A stretch of DNA of 64,000 nt from Gammaproteobacteria bacterium (GCA_030680605.1 JAUXUQ010000002.1:1-64000); one strand, 5' to 3'; positions 8,587 through 18,483 are shown, numbered from the stretch's first letter. Numbers and translations: made by a program. The notes: generated by a model not told the origin, from the letters alone.

Positions 8587-9687
8587 TCAGGTATTTTCAG
8601 GGGTCAGCGCTGCGCGCAGCGCACTGGTAAAGGCCTCGTTTTCCCGCGTCGTGCCCACAGTGACGCGCAGGCAGTCTCGCAGTGCGGGGTTTGATGCATG
8701 CATATTTTTGATCAGTATGCCGGCCTGCTTGAGGGTCTCGAACAGGGCAGGGCCGCGTCCGGATCCTGCGCGAAACAGTATGAAATTGGCCTGGCTGGGG
8801 TAGGCCGTGATGCCGGGCAGTGTCTGCATCTCGCGCAGCAGCAGTTCGCGCGCAGTGCGGATGCGGGTGGTTTGCTCGTCCAGCAGGGCGGCATGCTCCA
8901 GTGCAAATGCCGCGCTGATCTGTGTCAGTACATTGATGTTGTAAGGCAGCCGCAGCTTGTTGAACTCATCCAGCCACAGCGGGGCACCGGCCAGCAGGCC
9001 GAGGCGCAGCCCGGCTAGACCCATTTTTGACAGGGTGCGCATGACCAGCAGGTTCGGGTAGTGCGGCAGTTGCGGCATCCAGCTTCGCGCCGCAAAGGCG
9101 TGGTAGGCCTCATCCAGCACCACCAGACCGGGGGCGGCCTCGATTACTGCGCGCACGCTGTCATCGTCAAACAGGTTGCCGGTGGGGTTGTTGGGGTAGG
9201 CGAGGAATATGACAGCAGGCTGGTGCTGTTCGATGGCGCGCAGCATCGCGGCGCGATCAAGCGCGAAGTCATCCACCAGCGGCACGCCGACATAAGTCAT
9301 GGCGGCAATATCCGCAATGATGCGGTACATGGCAAAGCCCGGTTCCGGTGTCAGCAGGACGCGCCCGGGGCCACTCAGTGCCAGCGCAATCATCTGGATC
9401 AACTCATCCGAGCCATTGCCGAGCAGTACGGCACAGCCCTCCGGTACCGCCATGCCGGCCTTGAGGCTGGCGCACAGCGCCTGCGGCGCCGGGTCGGGAT
9501 AACGGTTGAGGGACGCATCACGCAGCCGGGCCAGCCAGGAGTCGATGATCTCCGGCGGCCAGGTATAGGGGTTTTCCATCGCGTCGAGTTTGATCAGCCC
9601 GCGCGCATCGGGCACGTGATAGGCAGAGAGTGCACGTATCTCGGGACGGATAAGGGATTGCACGAGTTGTGTGAGAGGGTTTTTCAT
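8587..9687 (-). CDS. hisC: Histidinol-phosphate aminotransferase HisC
   Basis: PLP-dependent aminotransferase that converts imidazole acetol phosphate and glutamate to histidinol phosphate. The 366 residues have the fold-type I layout: GNGSDELI, AYPNNPTGN, DEAYHAF, and the PLP lysine at about 221 in TLSKMGLAGLRLG. There is no Shine-Dalgarno sequence: a heptamer array begins three bases before the start codon. The gene lies between hisD and hisB and is probably cotranscribed with them. Confidence 0.96.
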   Translation of the reverse strand: MKNPLTQLVQSLIRPEIRALSAYHVPDARGLIKLDAMENPYTWPPEIIDSWLARLRDASLNRYPDPAPQALCASLKAGMAVPEGCAVLLGNGSDELIQMIALALSGPGRVLLTPEPGFAMYRIIADIAAMTYVGVPLVDDFALDRAAMLRAIEQHQPAVIFLAYPNNPTGNLFDDDSVRAVIEAAPGLVVLDEAYHAFAARSWMPQLPHYPNLLVMRTLSKMGLAGLRLGLLAGAPLWLDEFNKLRLPYNINVLTQISAAFALEHAALLDEQTTRIRTARELLLREMQTLPGITAYPSQANFILFRAGSGRGPALFETLKQAGILIKNMHASNPALRDCLRVTVGTTRENEAFTSALRAALTPENT

Positions 9688-9690
9688 ATA

Positions 9691-9727
9691 AGTTGCTAGT
9701 TGCTAGTTGCTAGTTGCTAGTGGCGAG
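9691..9727. repeat. Heptamer tandem array before hisC
   Basis: Four perfect AGTTGCT units followed by AGTGGCG and AG, 37 bases in all, in the hisD-hisC gap. On the hisC coding strand the units read AGCAACT and stop three bases before the ATG. The array before hisF has the same number of units, the same total length and the same AGTNGCK pattern (one unit there differs at one base). Confidence 0.9.
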
Positions 9728-9750
9728 GAATAGCCTCGAGTGCAGACGTG

Positions 9751-11055
9751 TTAATGATCCTCGCCACTGTTTGTACGATATTCCGCCGACCGCGCGTGCG
9801 CCGTGAGACCTTCGCCGCGCGCGAGTACCGACGCGATCTTGCCCAGTTCTGCGGCACCGCTGGCCGAGCACTGGATCAGGCTGCTGCGTTTCTGGAAGTC
9901 GTAGACGCCGAGCGGAGAACTGAAGCGCGCCGTGCGTGATGTGGGCAGTACATGATTCGGTCCCGCGCAGTAGTCGCCGATGGCCTCGGGCGTGTAGTGG
10001 CCCATGAAGATCGCCCCGGCGTGGCGGATGCGCGCGGCCCATGGCTCGGCGTCATCCAGTGCCAGCTCCAGATGTTCGGGCGCAATAAAGTTGGCGATGT
10101 CGACGGCCTCGTCGAGGTTGCGTACCTGTATCAGAGCACCCCGCGTCCCCAGCGAGCGGCGCACGATGTCGGCACGCTCCAGCGTGGGCAACAGACGCTC
10201 GATGCTGGCCGCGACCTGATCGAGCCATGCGCCATCGGGGCTGACCAGCAGCGCCTGCGCCTGTTCGTCGTGCTCGGCCTGCGAGAACAGGTCCATGGCG
10301 ATCCAGTCGGGATTGGCCGAGCCGTCGCTGAGCACCAGTATTTCCGACGGGCCTGCAATCATGTCGATGCCGACGGTACCGAATACCAGCCGCTTGGCGC
10401 TGGCGACATAGATGTTGCCGGGGCCGACGATCTTGTCCACCCGTGGCACGGTCTCCGTGCCATAGGCCAGTGCGGCCACGGCCTGTGCCCCGCCCAGGGT
10501 GAAGATGCGATCCACGCCCGCTACGGCAGCTGCGGCCAGTACCAGTGCGTTGACCACACCGTGCGGTGTCGGTACCACCATGATGAGTTCACCCACGCCC
10601 GCAACCTTGGCGGGCAGCGCATTCATCAGCACCGATGAGGGGTAGGCCGCCTTGCCGCCGGGGACATACAGGCCGACGCGATCGAGAGCAGTGATCTGCT
10701 GGCCGAGCAGCGTGCCGTCGGCTTCGCGGTATGACCACGATTGCATTTTCTGGTGCTCGTGGTAGCTGCGAATACGCTCCGCCGCCGTCAGCAGTGCAGC
10801 ATGCTGCGCCTGCGGCAATTCAGCGAGCGCTGCCTGCATGCGTGTCTTGGAGATTTCCAGTGCGCTTACAGCAGCGGCGCTGACCTGGTCAAAGCGTGCG
10901 GTATATTCCAGCAGCGCGGCGTCGCCGCGTGTGCGCACCGTGTGCACGATCTCGCGCACACTGCGCTCAATGCCTTCATCTGCAACCTCTTCCCAGGCCA
11001 GCAGTCCATCCAGTTGTGCCTGGAAGTCGGCTTGGGTGCTGTCCAGACGTTTCAT
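9751..11055 (-). CDS. hisD: Histidinol dehydrogenase HisD
   Basis: Zinc enzyme that oxidises L-histidinol to histidine in two NAD-dependent steps, the last two reactions of the pathway. The 434 residues are the usual length. Visible family segments are [41 protein letters not shown] (zinc and catalytic His) and GPNHVLPT. Its start overlaps the hisG stop by four bases, indicating translational coupling. Its 3' end contributes one arm of an inverted repeat with the downstream heptamer array. Confidence 0.97.
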   Translation of the reverse strand: MKRLDSTQADFQAQLDGLLAWEEVADEGIERSVREIVHTVRTRGDAALLEYTARFDQVSAAAVSALEISKTRMQAALAELPQAQHAALLTAAERIRSYHEHQKMQSWSYREADGTLLGQQITALDRVGLYVPGGKAAYPSSVLMNALPAKVAGVGELIMVVPTPHGVVNALVLAAAAVAGVDRIFTLGGAQAVAALAYGTETVPRVDKIVGPGNIYVASAKRLVFGTVGIDMIAGPSEILVLSDGSANPDWIAMDLFSQAEHDEQAQALLVSPDGAWLDQVAASIERLLPTLERADIVRRSLGTRGALIQVRNLDEAVDIANFIAPEHLELALDDAEPWAARIRHAGAIFMGHYTPEAIGDYCAGPNHVLPTSRTARFSSPLGVYDFQKRSSLIQCSASGAAELGKIASVLARGEGLTAHARSAEYRTNSGEDH

Positions 11056-11708
11056 GTGGGTTGCCGGGCGGCTGTCTCTGCGACTGCTGCTGCAAGCTGT
11101 GCCACAACTCGCTTGATGCGTATGTGCTTCATTTTCATCGAGGCCTTGTTGACCACCAGGCGGGCGCTGATGTCGGCAATGTGCTCCAGCGGCTGCAGGC
11201 CATTCGCCTTCAGCGTGTTTCCGGTATCGACCAGATCGACGATGCGATCGGCGAGACCGACCAGCGGCGCCAGCTCCATCGAGCCGTAGAGCTTGATGAT
11301 TTCCACCTGCATGCCCAGTGCCGCATAGTAGCGGCGGGTCACGTCGGTATATTTGGTGGCAATCCGCAGGCGGCGCGTGTGCTGCATGGGTTCCTGCCTG
11401 CCAGCAACCATCATCCGGCAGCGTGCAATGTGGAGATCAAGCGGTTCATACAATCCGTCGCCGCCATACTCCATCAGCACATCCTTGCCCGCCACGCCGA
11501 GATCCGCCGCCCCGTATTCAACATAGGTGGGTACATCGGCGGCACGGATGATTACCAGCTTCACATCGTCCTGGCTGGTATCCAGCACCAGCTTGCGGCT
11601 GGTATCGGGATCATCAAGGGGAATAATACCGGCGTGCGCGAGCAACGGCAGCGTCTCCTTGAAGATGCGGCCCTTTGACAGCGCAATGGTCAGTGTATTA
11701 CTGGTCAT
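11052..11708 (-). CDS. hisG: ATP phosphoribosyltransferase HisG (short form)
   Basis: Catalyses the committed step, ATP plus PRPP to phosphoribosyl-ATP. At 218 residues it is the short form, which lacks the C-terminal regulatory domain and in known cases works as a hetero-octamer with HisZ; no hisZ is present here. ALSKGRIF at the N-terminus, [13 protein letters not shown] and the PRPP-loop region [13 protein letters not shown] are clear. It overlaps hisD by four bases. A heptad-phased inverted repeat lies 20 bases upstream, between murA and hisG. No His-rich leader peptide is seen. Confidence 0.95.
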   Translation of the reverse strand: MTSNTLTIALSKGRIFKETLPLLAHAGIIPLDDPDTSRKLVLDTSQDDVKLVIIRAADVPTYVEYGAADLGVAGKDVLMEYGGDGLYEPLDLHIARCRMMVAGRQEPMQHTRRLRIATKYTDVTRRYYAALGMQVEIIKLYGSMELAPLVGLADRIVDLVDTGNTLKANGLQPLEHIADISARLVVNKASMKMKHIRIKRVVAQLAAAVAETAARQPT

Positions 11709-11727
11709 GTCTTATGTTTAATTAAGA

Positions 11728-11802
11728 AGAGAAAAGATACAAGGTACAAGTGGAAAATATGCTTGATGATGGCTTTTCACTTGTCTCTTGCCGCTTTTCT
11801 CT
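11728..11802. repeat. Heptad-phased inverted repeat between murA and hisG
   Basis: Left arm 11728-11757 and right arm 11774-11802 match along about 29 bases with few mismatches, around a 16-base loop. The arms are built of units such as GATACAA, GGTACAA, GCGGCAA and GAGACAA. Read leftward, as transcribed from murA to hisG, the hairpin is followed by CTCTTCTTAATT, so it might act as a weak terminator or attenuator. Confidence 0.6.
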
Positions 11803-11806
11803 GTCT

Positions 11807-13126
<1,320 letters not shown>

Positions 13127-13372
13127 TCATGTAGATTGCGTGGCCTGCCATTCGGCAGGGGTAAGTGTACGCAGGGCGAGGGCGTGAATGGCCGAGTGCA
13201 TGCTGTCGCCGAGCGTGGCGTAGACCAGGCGGTGTTGCTGTACCGGGGTTTTGCCCGCAAAGGCCGCGCTGACCACGATGGCCTCAAAGTGGCTGCCGTC
13301 TTCGCCGCTGACCTGTGCCTGGCTGTCGGGCAGCCCGGCTTCGATCATGCGTTTGATGGTTTCAGCATCCAT
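13127..13372 (-). CDS. ibaG: BolA/IbaG family protein
   Basis: Small cytoplasmic BolA-fold protein of 81 residues from ATG 13372; the frame also allows ATG 13387. The family partners with monothiol glutaredoxins in iron-sulfur handling. Signature region: HFEAIVVSAAF followed by the conserved QQHRLVYATLGD segment that ends the fold. Its place just upstream of murA and downstream of the mla genes is that of E. coli ibaG, hence the symbol; the role is inferred from position and family. The gap upstream of it is filled with perfect hairpins. Confidence 0.85.
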   Translation of the reverse strand: MDAETIKRMIEAGLPDSQAQVSGEDGSHFEAIVVSAAFAGKTPVQQHRLVYATLGDSMHSAIHALALRTLTPAEWQATQST

Positions 13373-13404
13373 AGTGGCGGCCTGCAATGGGGTATTAGTT
13401 AGAT

Positions 13405-13557
13405 GTCAGAGTAAGACCATCCCTGGTCTTACTCTGACGCGAAAACGAAAAAATGTGATTTTTCTTTTTCTTCATTTTTCAAAGACCTTTCGTCTTTGAA
13501 AAATGGCGGTATATCCCTATACCGCGCTAGCAGCGTGCTTGTCAGCACGCTGCTAGC
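13405..13557. repeat. Cluster of four perfect palindromes (hairpin array)
   Basis: Four perfect inverted repeats lie between the ABC permease stop and the bolA-like start. H1: 13405-13419/13424-13438, 15-base arms, loop TCCC. H3: 13473-13486/13492-13505, 14-base arms. H4: 13506-13513/13518-13525, 8-base arms, loop TCCC. H5: 13526-13539/13544-13557, 14-base arms, loop TGTC. H3, H4 and H5 abut without a single spacer base. A weaker AT hairpin (arms GAAAAA/TTTTTC, 13447-13464) lies between H1 and H3. On the minus strand, which is the transcribed one, the loops read GACA, GGGA, GAAAG and GGGA. None is followed by a T-run in that direction. Confidence 0.9.
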
Positions 13558-13564
13558 ATACCGG

Positions 13565-14344
13565 TTAAGCACGGATTTTGTAACCTTTTTGCAGTAAAAA
13601 CAGGCATACGGCACTGATCGCTACCGCAAAACCGGCGGTAATGGTCAGACTCAGCAGCGGTGTGACATCGGAGACGCCGAGCATGCTGTAGCGGAAGCCG
13701 TCAATCATGTAGAAAAACGGGTTCAGGCGCGAGGCATCATGCCACAGCGGCGGCAGGTCATGAATGGAGTAAAACACGCCACTCAGAAATGACAGTGGGA
13801 CGATGATGAAATTTTGCAGCGCGGAAAGCTGCTCATAGGTGTCGGCCAGAATCGCCACCACGATGCCGAGCGCGCCCAACACCAGACTGGCCAGTAATGC
13901 GAAGGCGATCATGCCGCCGATATGCGCGAGCTGCAGGTCGGTGAATGCCAGCGCTGCCAGATAGACGCCCACGCCCACCAGCAGGCCGCGCAGCATCGCT
14001 GCGCCCACATAGGCAAGATACAGCTCGGCGCTGGAGAGCGGCGCCAGCAGCACAAACACCAGGCTGCCGTTGACCTTGGATTGAATCAGGCTGGAGGAGC
14101 TGTTGGCAAAGGCATTCTGGATCACCGCCATCATGACCAGACCGGGCACCAGAAAGGCGGTATAGCCGATACCGTCGTAGACCTGTACGTGATCGGTCAA
14201 CACCTGCTGAAAGATCAGCAGATACAGCAGTGTCACCGTAATGGGCGTGAGCAGTGTCTGCACCGTCACCTTCAGGAAGCGCCAGACCTCCTTCCAGAAC
14301 AGGGCCAACAGGCCGCGTGGATTGCTGAAGGCGTGGGTCTTCAT
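13565..14344 (-). CDS. ABC-2 type transporter permease
   Basis: Inner-membrane permease of 259 residues with six hydrophobic segments and the ABC-2 family signature region SFLSGVFYSIHDLPP near the C-terminus. It resembles YadH/NodJ-type exporters. Its start overlaps the stop of the ATPase gene by four bases (ATGA), so the two form one transporter. The substrate is unknown. The pair is placed between mlaB and the bolA-like gene, which suggests but does not prove an envelope-related cargo. A run of perfect hairpins begins seven bases after its stop codon. Confidence 0.9.
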   Translation of the reverse strand: MKTHAFSNPRGLLALFWKEVWRFLKVTVQTLLTPITVTLLYLLIFQQVLTDHVQVYDGIGYTAFLVPGLVMMAVIQNAFANSSSSLIQSKVNGSLVFVLLAPLSSAELYLAYVGAAMLRGLLVGVGVYLAALAFTDLQLAHIGGMIAFALLASLVLGALGIVVAILADTYEQLSALQNFIIVPLSFLSGVFYSIHDLPPLWHDASRLNPFFYMIDGFRYSMLGVSDVTPLLSLTITAGFAVAISAVCLFLLQKGYKIRA

Positions 14345-15267
14345 GCGTGGCCTGCCGTGGGCGGGGCGGTAATCTGGAGAAAGACTTCTTCCAGCCCCGG
14401 CTCCTGGGTGTAGAGATCGGTGATGCCAAAACCGGCGTCGCGCAATGCGTCGAGGACGTCGGCGATGGCGTCATGTTGTTTGTGCAGCCGCAGTTTGATG
14501 TGCTGCGCCTCACGCGTGACCAGCAGTGGTGTCAATGCGGGCGGCAGGGCGCGTTCGTTGTCGCTGACGCTCAGGCACAACATGCGATAAGGGTGGCGCT
14601 GCAACAGGGCAGTCTTGCTGTCGAGTGCCGCCAGCCGTCCGTGGTCGAGAATGGCGATGCGGTCGCACAGCGCCTCGGCCTCGGCGAGGTAGTGTGTGGT
14701 CAGCACCACGGTGACGCCATCGCGGTGCAGGCGGCGGGTGAATTCCCACAGCATGCGCCGCAGTTCGGTATCCACGCCTGCCGTGGGTTCGTCCAGCACC
14801 AGCACCTGGGGCTTGTGGGCCAGCGCCAGCGCGATCAGTACGCGTCGCTTCATGCCGCCGGACAAGGCGTGAATGCTGGTGTCGGCTTTGTCCGTCAGGC
14901 TTAAGGTGGTGAGCAGTTCATCAATCCATGCGGCGTATGCGCGACCGTGGCCGAAATAACCGGCCTGCAGACGTAGCACCTCGCGCACGCTGAAAAAGGG
15001 ATCATAGAGCAGTTCCTGCGGCACCACGCCGAGCGCATGGCGCGCCGCGCGGTAGCCGCGGATGACATCATGGCCGAGAATGGCGGCCTGGCCGGCATCG
15101 GCGCGGGTCAGGCCCGCGAGGATATTGATCAGTGTCGACTTGCCGGCGCCGTTGGGTCCCAGCAGGCCGAAGAACTCGCCGCGTGCGATGCTGAAGTCCA
15201 CGCCTTGCAGGGCGTGCACGCCCGGGTAGTGCTTGTGGATGTCAGTGATGGTGACGGCAGAATTCAT
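14341..15267 (-). CDS. ABC transporter ATP-binding protein
   Basis: Cytoplasmic ATPase of 308 residues that powers the adjacent ABC-2 permease. Walker A GPNGAGKST at 37-45, the signature LSGGMKRR, Walker B VLVLDEP and the switch His in LTTHYLAEAE are all intact. The last 90 residues form a C-terminal extension as in YadG/drug-exporter ATPases. It overlaps the permease gene and lies 63 bases downstream of mlaB in the same direction. Confidence 0.92.
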   Translation of the reverse strand: MNSAVTITDIHKHYPGVHALQGVDFSIARGEFFGLLGPNGAGKSTLINILAGLTRADAGQAAILGHDVIRGYRAARHALGVVPQELLYDPFFSVREVLRLQAGYFGHGRAYAAWIDELLTTLSLTDKADTSIHALSGGMKRRVLIALALAHKPQVLVLDEPTAGVDTELRRMLWEFTRRLHRDGVTVVLTTHYLAEAEALCDRIAILDHGRLAALDSKTALLQRHPYRMLCLSVSDNERALPPALTPLLVTREAQHIKLRLHKQHDAIADVLDALRDAGFGITDLYTQEPGLEEVFLQITAPPTAGHA

Positions 15268-15330
15268 CAGTACTCAGGTGTGGCGCGTAGGAGCGCACGC
15301 GCAGAAAGCTTACGAGGGAGACAGGCCCGC

Positions 15331-15660
15331 TTAGGCAGGCGGGTGTTGCGCCTCATGGTTCGACAGCGGTAGCACGGCCTCCACGCCACTGGCCTGGGCG
15401 ATGGCCAATAGCTGTTCCGGGATGGCCCGAAAGTGCAGATTTTTATGCAGGCGCCGGGCCTGCCGCAGCCACTCTACCAGCAGTGCCAGCCCGGCGCTGT
15501 CGGTGCGTTCGACGCGGCTGAGGTCGAGCACCAGTGCTGCCTCGGGGCTGCCAAACAAAGTGTCCGTTTCCAGGTACACCTGTGGCACGGTGGCGAAACT
15601 CAGATCGCCCGCCAGTTGAAAATGTCCTGCACTGCCCGAGATGGGTGTAAGGGCGCTCAC
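15331..15660 (-). CDS. mlaB: STAS domain protein MlaB
   Basis: Small cytoplasmic STAS protein of 109 residues that binds the MlaF ATPase and stabilises the MlaFEDB lipid transporter. A single STAS domain covers most of the chain, with DLSRVERTDSAGLALLVEWLRQA carrying the conserved Asp-Ser-Ala-Gly turn. Its start overlaps the mlaC stop by four bases. The sequence is divergent, as is usual for MlaB, and position at the end of mlaFEDCB carries much of the call. Confidence 0.85.
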   Translation of the reverse strand: MSALTPISGSAGHFQLAGDLSFATVPQVYLETDTLFGSPEAALVLDLSRVERTDSAGLALLVEWLRQARRLHKNLHFRAIPEQLLAIAQASGVEAVLPLSNHEAQHPPA

Positions 15661-16319
15661 TGGGCGGCGGCGTGATTGAGCGGGGCCGTGGCGGCTGTGC
15701 TCTTGTCATTTTGCTGGTTGCGGGTGACCAGCTTGGCGATCAATCCATCCAGCCCGCCCTGCCTGATCTCGTTGGAGAATGTGGAGCGGTAGTTGGCGAC
15801 CATGCTTACGCCATCGATGACGACGTCGTACACCTTCCATTGGCTGCCTTTCAAGTACAGGCTGTAGTTCACGGGAATGGATGGTGCGCCGGGTGTGCGT
15901 ATCTCGCTCCTGACGGTGGCGTCATCGGCGGAGGTTTCACCCTTGAACGGCAGGTAGATGATTTCCTGGTCACGGTATTCGGCCATCGCAGTGGCGTAGG
16001 TGCGTACCAGCAGGGCGCGGAATTCATTCACGAAGGCGGCCTTCTGGGTGTCGCTCGCGGTGCGCCAGTGCTTGCCGAGCACCCAGCGCGACATGCGCTC
16101 GAAATCAAAGTGAGGCAGGATAATTTCCTCCACCAGCGGGTAGAGACGCGCAGGATCGGCCTTGATCACATCACGCTCGGCCTTGAGGGCGGCGATCATG
16201 CGATCCGAGGCCTGCCGCACCACGTCTTGCGGGGGGGTGTCAGCATAAGCCGTGCTGCCCGCCGTGCTTGCAGCGACGGTCAGTAGCCCGGCCAACAGTG
16301 TTCGTGCTATCAGCATCAT
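15657..16319 (-). CDS. mlaC: Periplasmic phospholipid-binding protein MlaC
   Basis: Soluble periplasmic shuttle that carries phospholipids between the outer-membrane MlaA complex and the inner-membrane MlaFEDB complex. The 220 residues begin with a signal peptide (hydrophobic stretch to about residue 25, cleavage near AYA-D). The mature part shows the family segments ILPHFDFERMSRWVLGKHW and the YDVVIDGVSMVANYRSTF strand. It lies between mlaD and mlaB and overlaps mlaB by four bases. Confidence 0.93.
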   Translation of the reverse strand: MMLIARTLLAGLLTVAASTAGSTAYADTPPQDVVRQASDRMIAALKAERDVIKADPARLYPLVEEIILPHFDFERMSRWVLGKHWRTASDTQKAAFVNEFRALLVRTYATAMAEYRDQEIIYLPFKGETSADDATVRSEIRTPGAPSIPVNYSLYLKGSQWKVYDVVIDGVSMVANYRSTFSNEIRQGGLDGLIAKLVTRNQQNDKSTAATAPLNHAAAQ

Positions 16320-16381
16320 ATCTCAGTGTGCTCCAGTAAAGGTACCACGTGCGCAGTTGCCTATTATAATGCAAATGGCTG

Positions 16382-16864
16382 TTATGGACTATTTTGGGAG
16401 GGGCCTTCCTGAGCCTTGCTGAACAGGAACTGGCCGATGATCTTCTCCAGCACCAGGGCGGGCTGGGTCAGCTTGATTTCGTCGCCGGCCTTGAGCGGCT
16501 TGATATCGCCACCCGGCTCCAGGCTGACATATTGCTCGCCCAGCAGGCCGGCCGTCAGGATGCTGGCGCTGGTATCGGCCGGGATGTCGGTGTAGTCCTT
16601 GTTGATATTGAGCCTGACCACGGCCTCGTGTGTGATTTTGTCGATGCCGATGCCGGCCACGCGCCCTACGCGGACGCCCGCGATGCTGACCGGTGCACCG
16701 GTCTTGAGGCTGCCCACGTTGTCGAACTTGGCGACCAGTTGATAGCCGGCGTCATCCGTGAAGGCCGAGAGGTTGCTGACCTTCATGGCCAGCACGAACA
16801 GTGCGGCCAATCCCGCCGCCACGAACAGGCCGACGGCGATTTCAATAGTCTTAGTCTGCATCAT
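16382..16864 (-). CDS. mlaD: MCE-domain protein MlaD
   Basis: Inner-membrane-anchored MCE protein of 160 residues whose hexamer forms the periplasmic channel of the Mla phospholipid transporter. One N-terminal transmembrane helix (about 8-27) is followed by the MCE domain with the typical KFDNVGSLKTGAPVSIAGVRVGRV core and LLGEQYVSLEPGG. Two consecutive ATG codons could start it (16864 or 16861). It directly follows mlaE with no gap. Confidence 0.94.
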   Translation of the reverse strand: MMQTKTIEIAVGLFVAAGLAALFVLAMKVSNLSAFTDDAGYQLVAKFDNVGSLKTGAPVSIAGVRVGRVAGIGIDKITHEAVVRLNINKDYTDIPADTSASILTAGLLGEQYVSLEPGGDIKPLKAGDEIKLTQPALVLEKIIGQFLFSKAQEGPSQNSP

Positions 16865-17647
16865 TTAAAAATCTCCGAACATTAGCGCAGTCAATACAAA
16901 ATCCAGCCCCAGCACCGCGAGCGAACTGTTTACCACCGTGCGCGTGGTGGCGCGGCTGATGCCTTCTGATGTGGGCACAGCGTCATAGCCTTCAAACACC
17001 GCGATCCAGGTAACCACGAAGCCGAACACCACGCTCTTGATCACGCCATTCAGGATGTCTTCCTGCAGATCGACCTTGGACTGCATCTGCGACCAGAACG
17101 AGCCGTCATCCACACCCAGCAGTCCGACACCGACAAAATAGCCGCCCAACACACCCACCGCGCTGAACATCGCCGCCAGCAGCGGCATGGCAATAAAACC
17201 GCCCAGCAGGCGCGGCGCGACTACACGCGCCAGCGGATCCACCGCCATCATTTCCATGGCGGACAACTGTTCCGTCGCCTTCATCAGGCCGATCTCGGCG
17301 GTGAGCGCAGAACCCGCACGGCCGGCAAACAACAGGGCTGCGATCACCGGCCCCAGCTCGCGTACCAGCGACAGTGCTACCAGCACGCCGAGCGACTCCT
17401 CGGCGCCGAAATCCACCAGCGTATTATAGCCCTGCAGGCCCAGCACCATGCCGACAAACAGGCCCGACACGATGATGATGACCAGTGACAATACGCCAGT
17501 GGCGTAAATCTGTTGCAGTGTCAGGCGCGGGCGCGTCAACAGCGCCGGCAAGCCGCTTACTACCTGCACCAGAAAAAGATGCCCGCGCCCCAGCCGTTCG
17601 AAGCGCTTCAGCCCCCAGCGACCCAGCTTGCGCAGCGTGCCGATCAT
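16865..17647 (-). CDS. mlaE: Mla transporter permease MlaE
   Basis: Integral inner-membrane permease of 260 residues (MlaE/YrbE family) of the asymmetry-maintaining phospholipid ABC transporter. It has an amphipathic N-terminal helix and about five transmembrane helices. Family-typical segments include [41 protein letters not shown] and [16 protein letters not shown]. Its start overlaps the mlaF stop by four bases and its end abuts mlaD, consistent with one operon. Confidence 0.96.
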   Translation of the reverse strand: MIGTLRKLGRWGLKRFERLGRGHLFLVQVVSGLPALLTRPRLTLQQIYATGVLSLVIIIVSGLFVGMVLGLQGYNTLVDFGAEESLGVLVALSLVRELGPVIAALLFAGRAGSALTAEIGLMKATEQLSAMEMMAVDPLARVVAPRLLGGFIAMPLLAAMFSAVGVLGGYFVGVGLLGVDDGSFWSQMQSKVDLQEDILNGVIKSVVFGFVVTWIAVFEGYDAVPTSEGISRATTRTVVNSSLAVLGLDFVLTALMFGDF

Positions 17648-18483
17648 GCCCCGCCCCGGCCGTGGTTATTGAACAAATCTTCGGCGTAGTCCGTCGCCGG
17701 GTAATGGAACGGCACCGGGCCGTCGGCCTGCCCGTGCATGAACTGCTGTACCCAGGGTGAGTCGGACTGTTCAAGCGCCTCAGGCGTGCCATGACCGACC
17801 ACCTTGCCGCCGGAGAGCACATAAATATAGTCGGAGATGGCGGCAGTTTCCTGCACGTCGTGCGACACGATGATGCTGGTCAGCCCGAGTGCCTTGTTGA
17901 GCGCGTGAATCAGTTGCACGATGGTGCCGAGCGAGATTGGATCCTGCCCGGTGAATGGCTCGTCGTACATGATCATCATGGGGTCGAGCACAATGGCGCG
18001 CGCCAGCGCCACGCGCCGCGCCATGCCGCCGGAGAGTTCGCTGGTCATCAGGTGCCGTGCCCCGCGCAGGCCGACCTGGTGCAGCTTCATCAGCACCAGA
18101 TCGCGGATCAGGGTTTCCGGCAGGCGCGTGTGTTCACGCAGCGGAAAGGCCACATTATCGAAGACGTCGAGATCGGTGAGCAGGGCGCCGCTCTGAAACA
18201 GCATGCCCATGCGCTTGCGCAACTGGTACAGCGCCCCGCGCCCGAGTTGCGGCACCGGCTGGCCGTCTACCACGATGCTGCCCGCGAGCGGGCGCAGCTG
18301 GCCGCCGATCAAGCGCAGCAAGGTGGTCTTGCCGGTGCCGGAGGGCCCCATGATGGCGGTCACCTTGCCGCGCGGGATGTCGATGTCCACGCCGTCGAAG
18401 ATCATGCGTTCGCCGCGCGCAAAGCGCAGGCCGCGGATCTTCACCAGGGGCTCGTGGTCAGTGGTGTCGGGGGTGTCTGGCAT
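17644..18483 (-). CDS. mlaF: Mla transporter ATPase MlaF
   Basis: Cytoplasmic ATPase of the Mla phospholipid transporter, 279 residues. Walker A GPSGTGKT at 46-53, signature ELSGGMARR, Walker B MIMYDEPF and the switch His in [10 protein letters not shown] are intact. The C-terminal tail beyond the ATPase core fits the part of MlaF that contacts the partner protomer. It is the first gene of the leftward mla-murA-his block. The 142 bases to the divergent DUF1499 gene should hold both promoters, though I could not pick out clear boxes. Confidence 0.95.
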   Translation of the reverse strand: MPDTPDTTDHEPLVKIRGLRFARGERMIFDGVDIDIPRGKVTAIMGPSGTGKTTLLRLIGGQLRPLAGSIVVDGQPVPQLGRGALYQLRKRMGMLFQSGALLTDLDVFDNVAFPLREHTRLPETLIRDLVLMKLHQVGLRGARHLMTSELSGGMARRVALARAIVLDPMMIMYDEPFTGQDPISLGTIVQLIHALNKALGLTSIIVSHDVQETAAISDYIYVLSGGKVVGHGTPEALEQSDSPWVQQFMHGQADGPVPFHYPATDYAEDLFNNHGRGGA

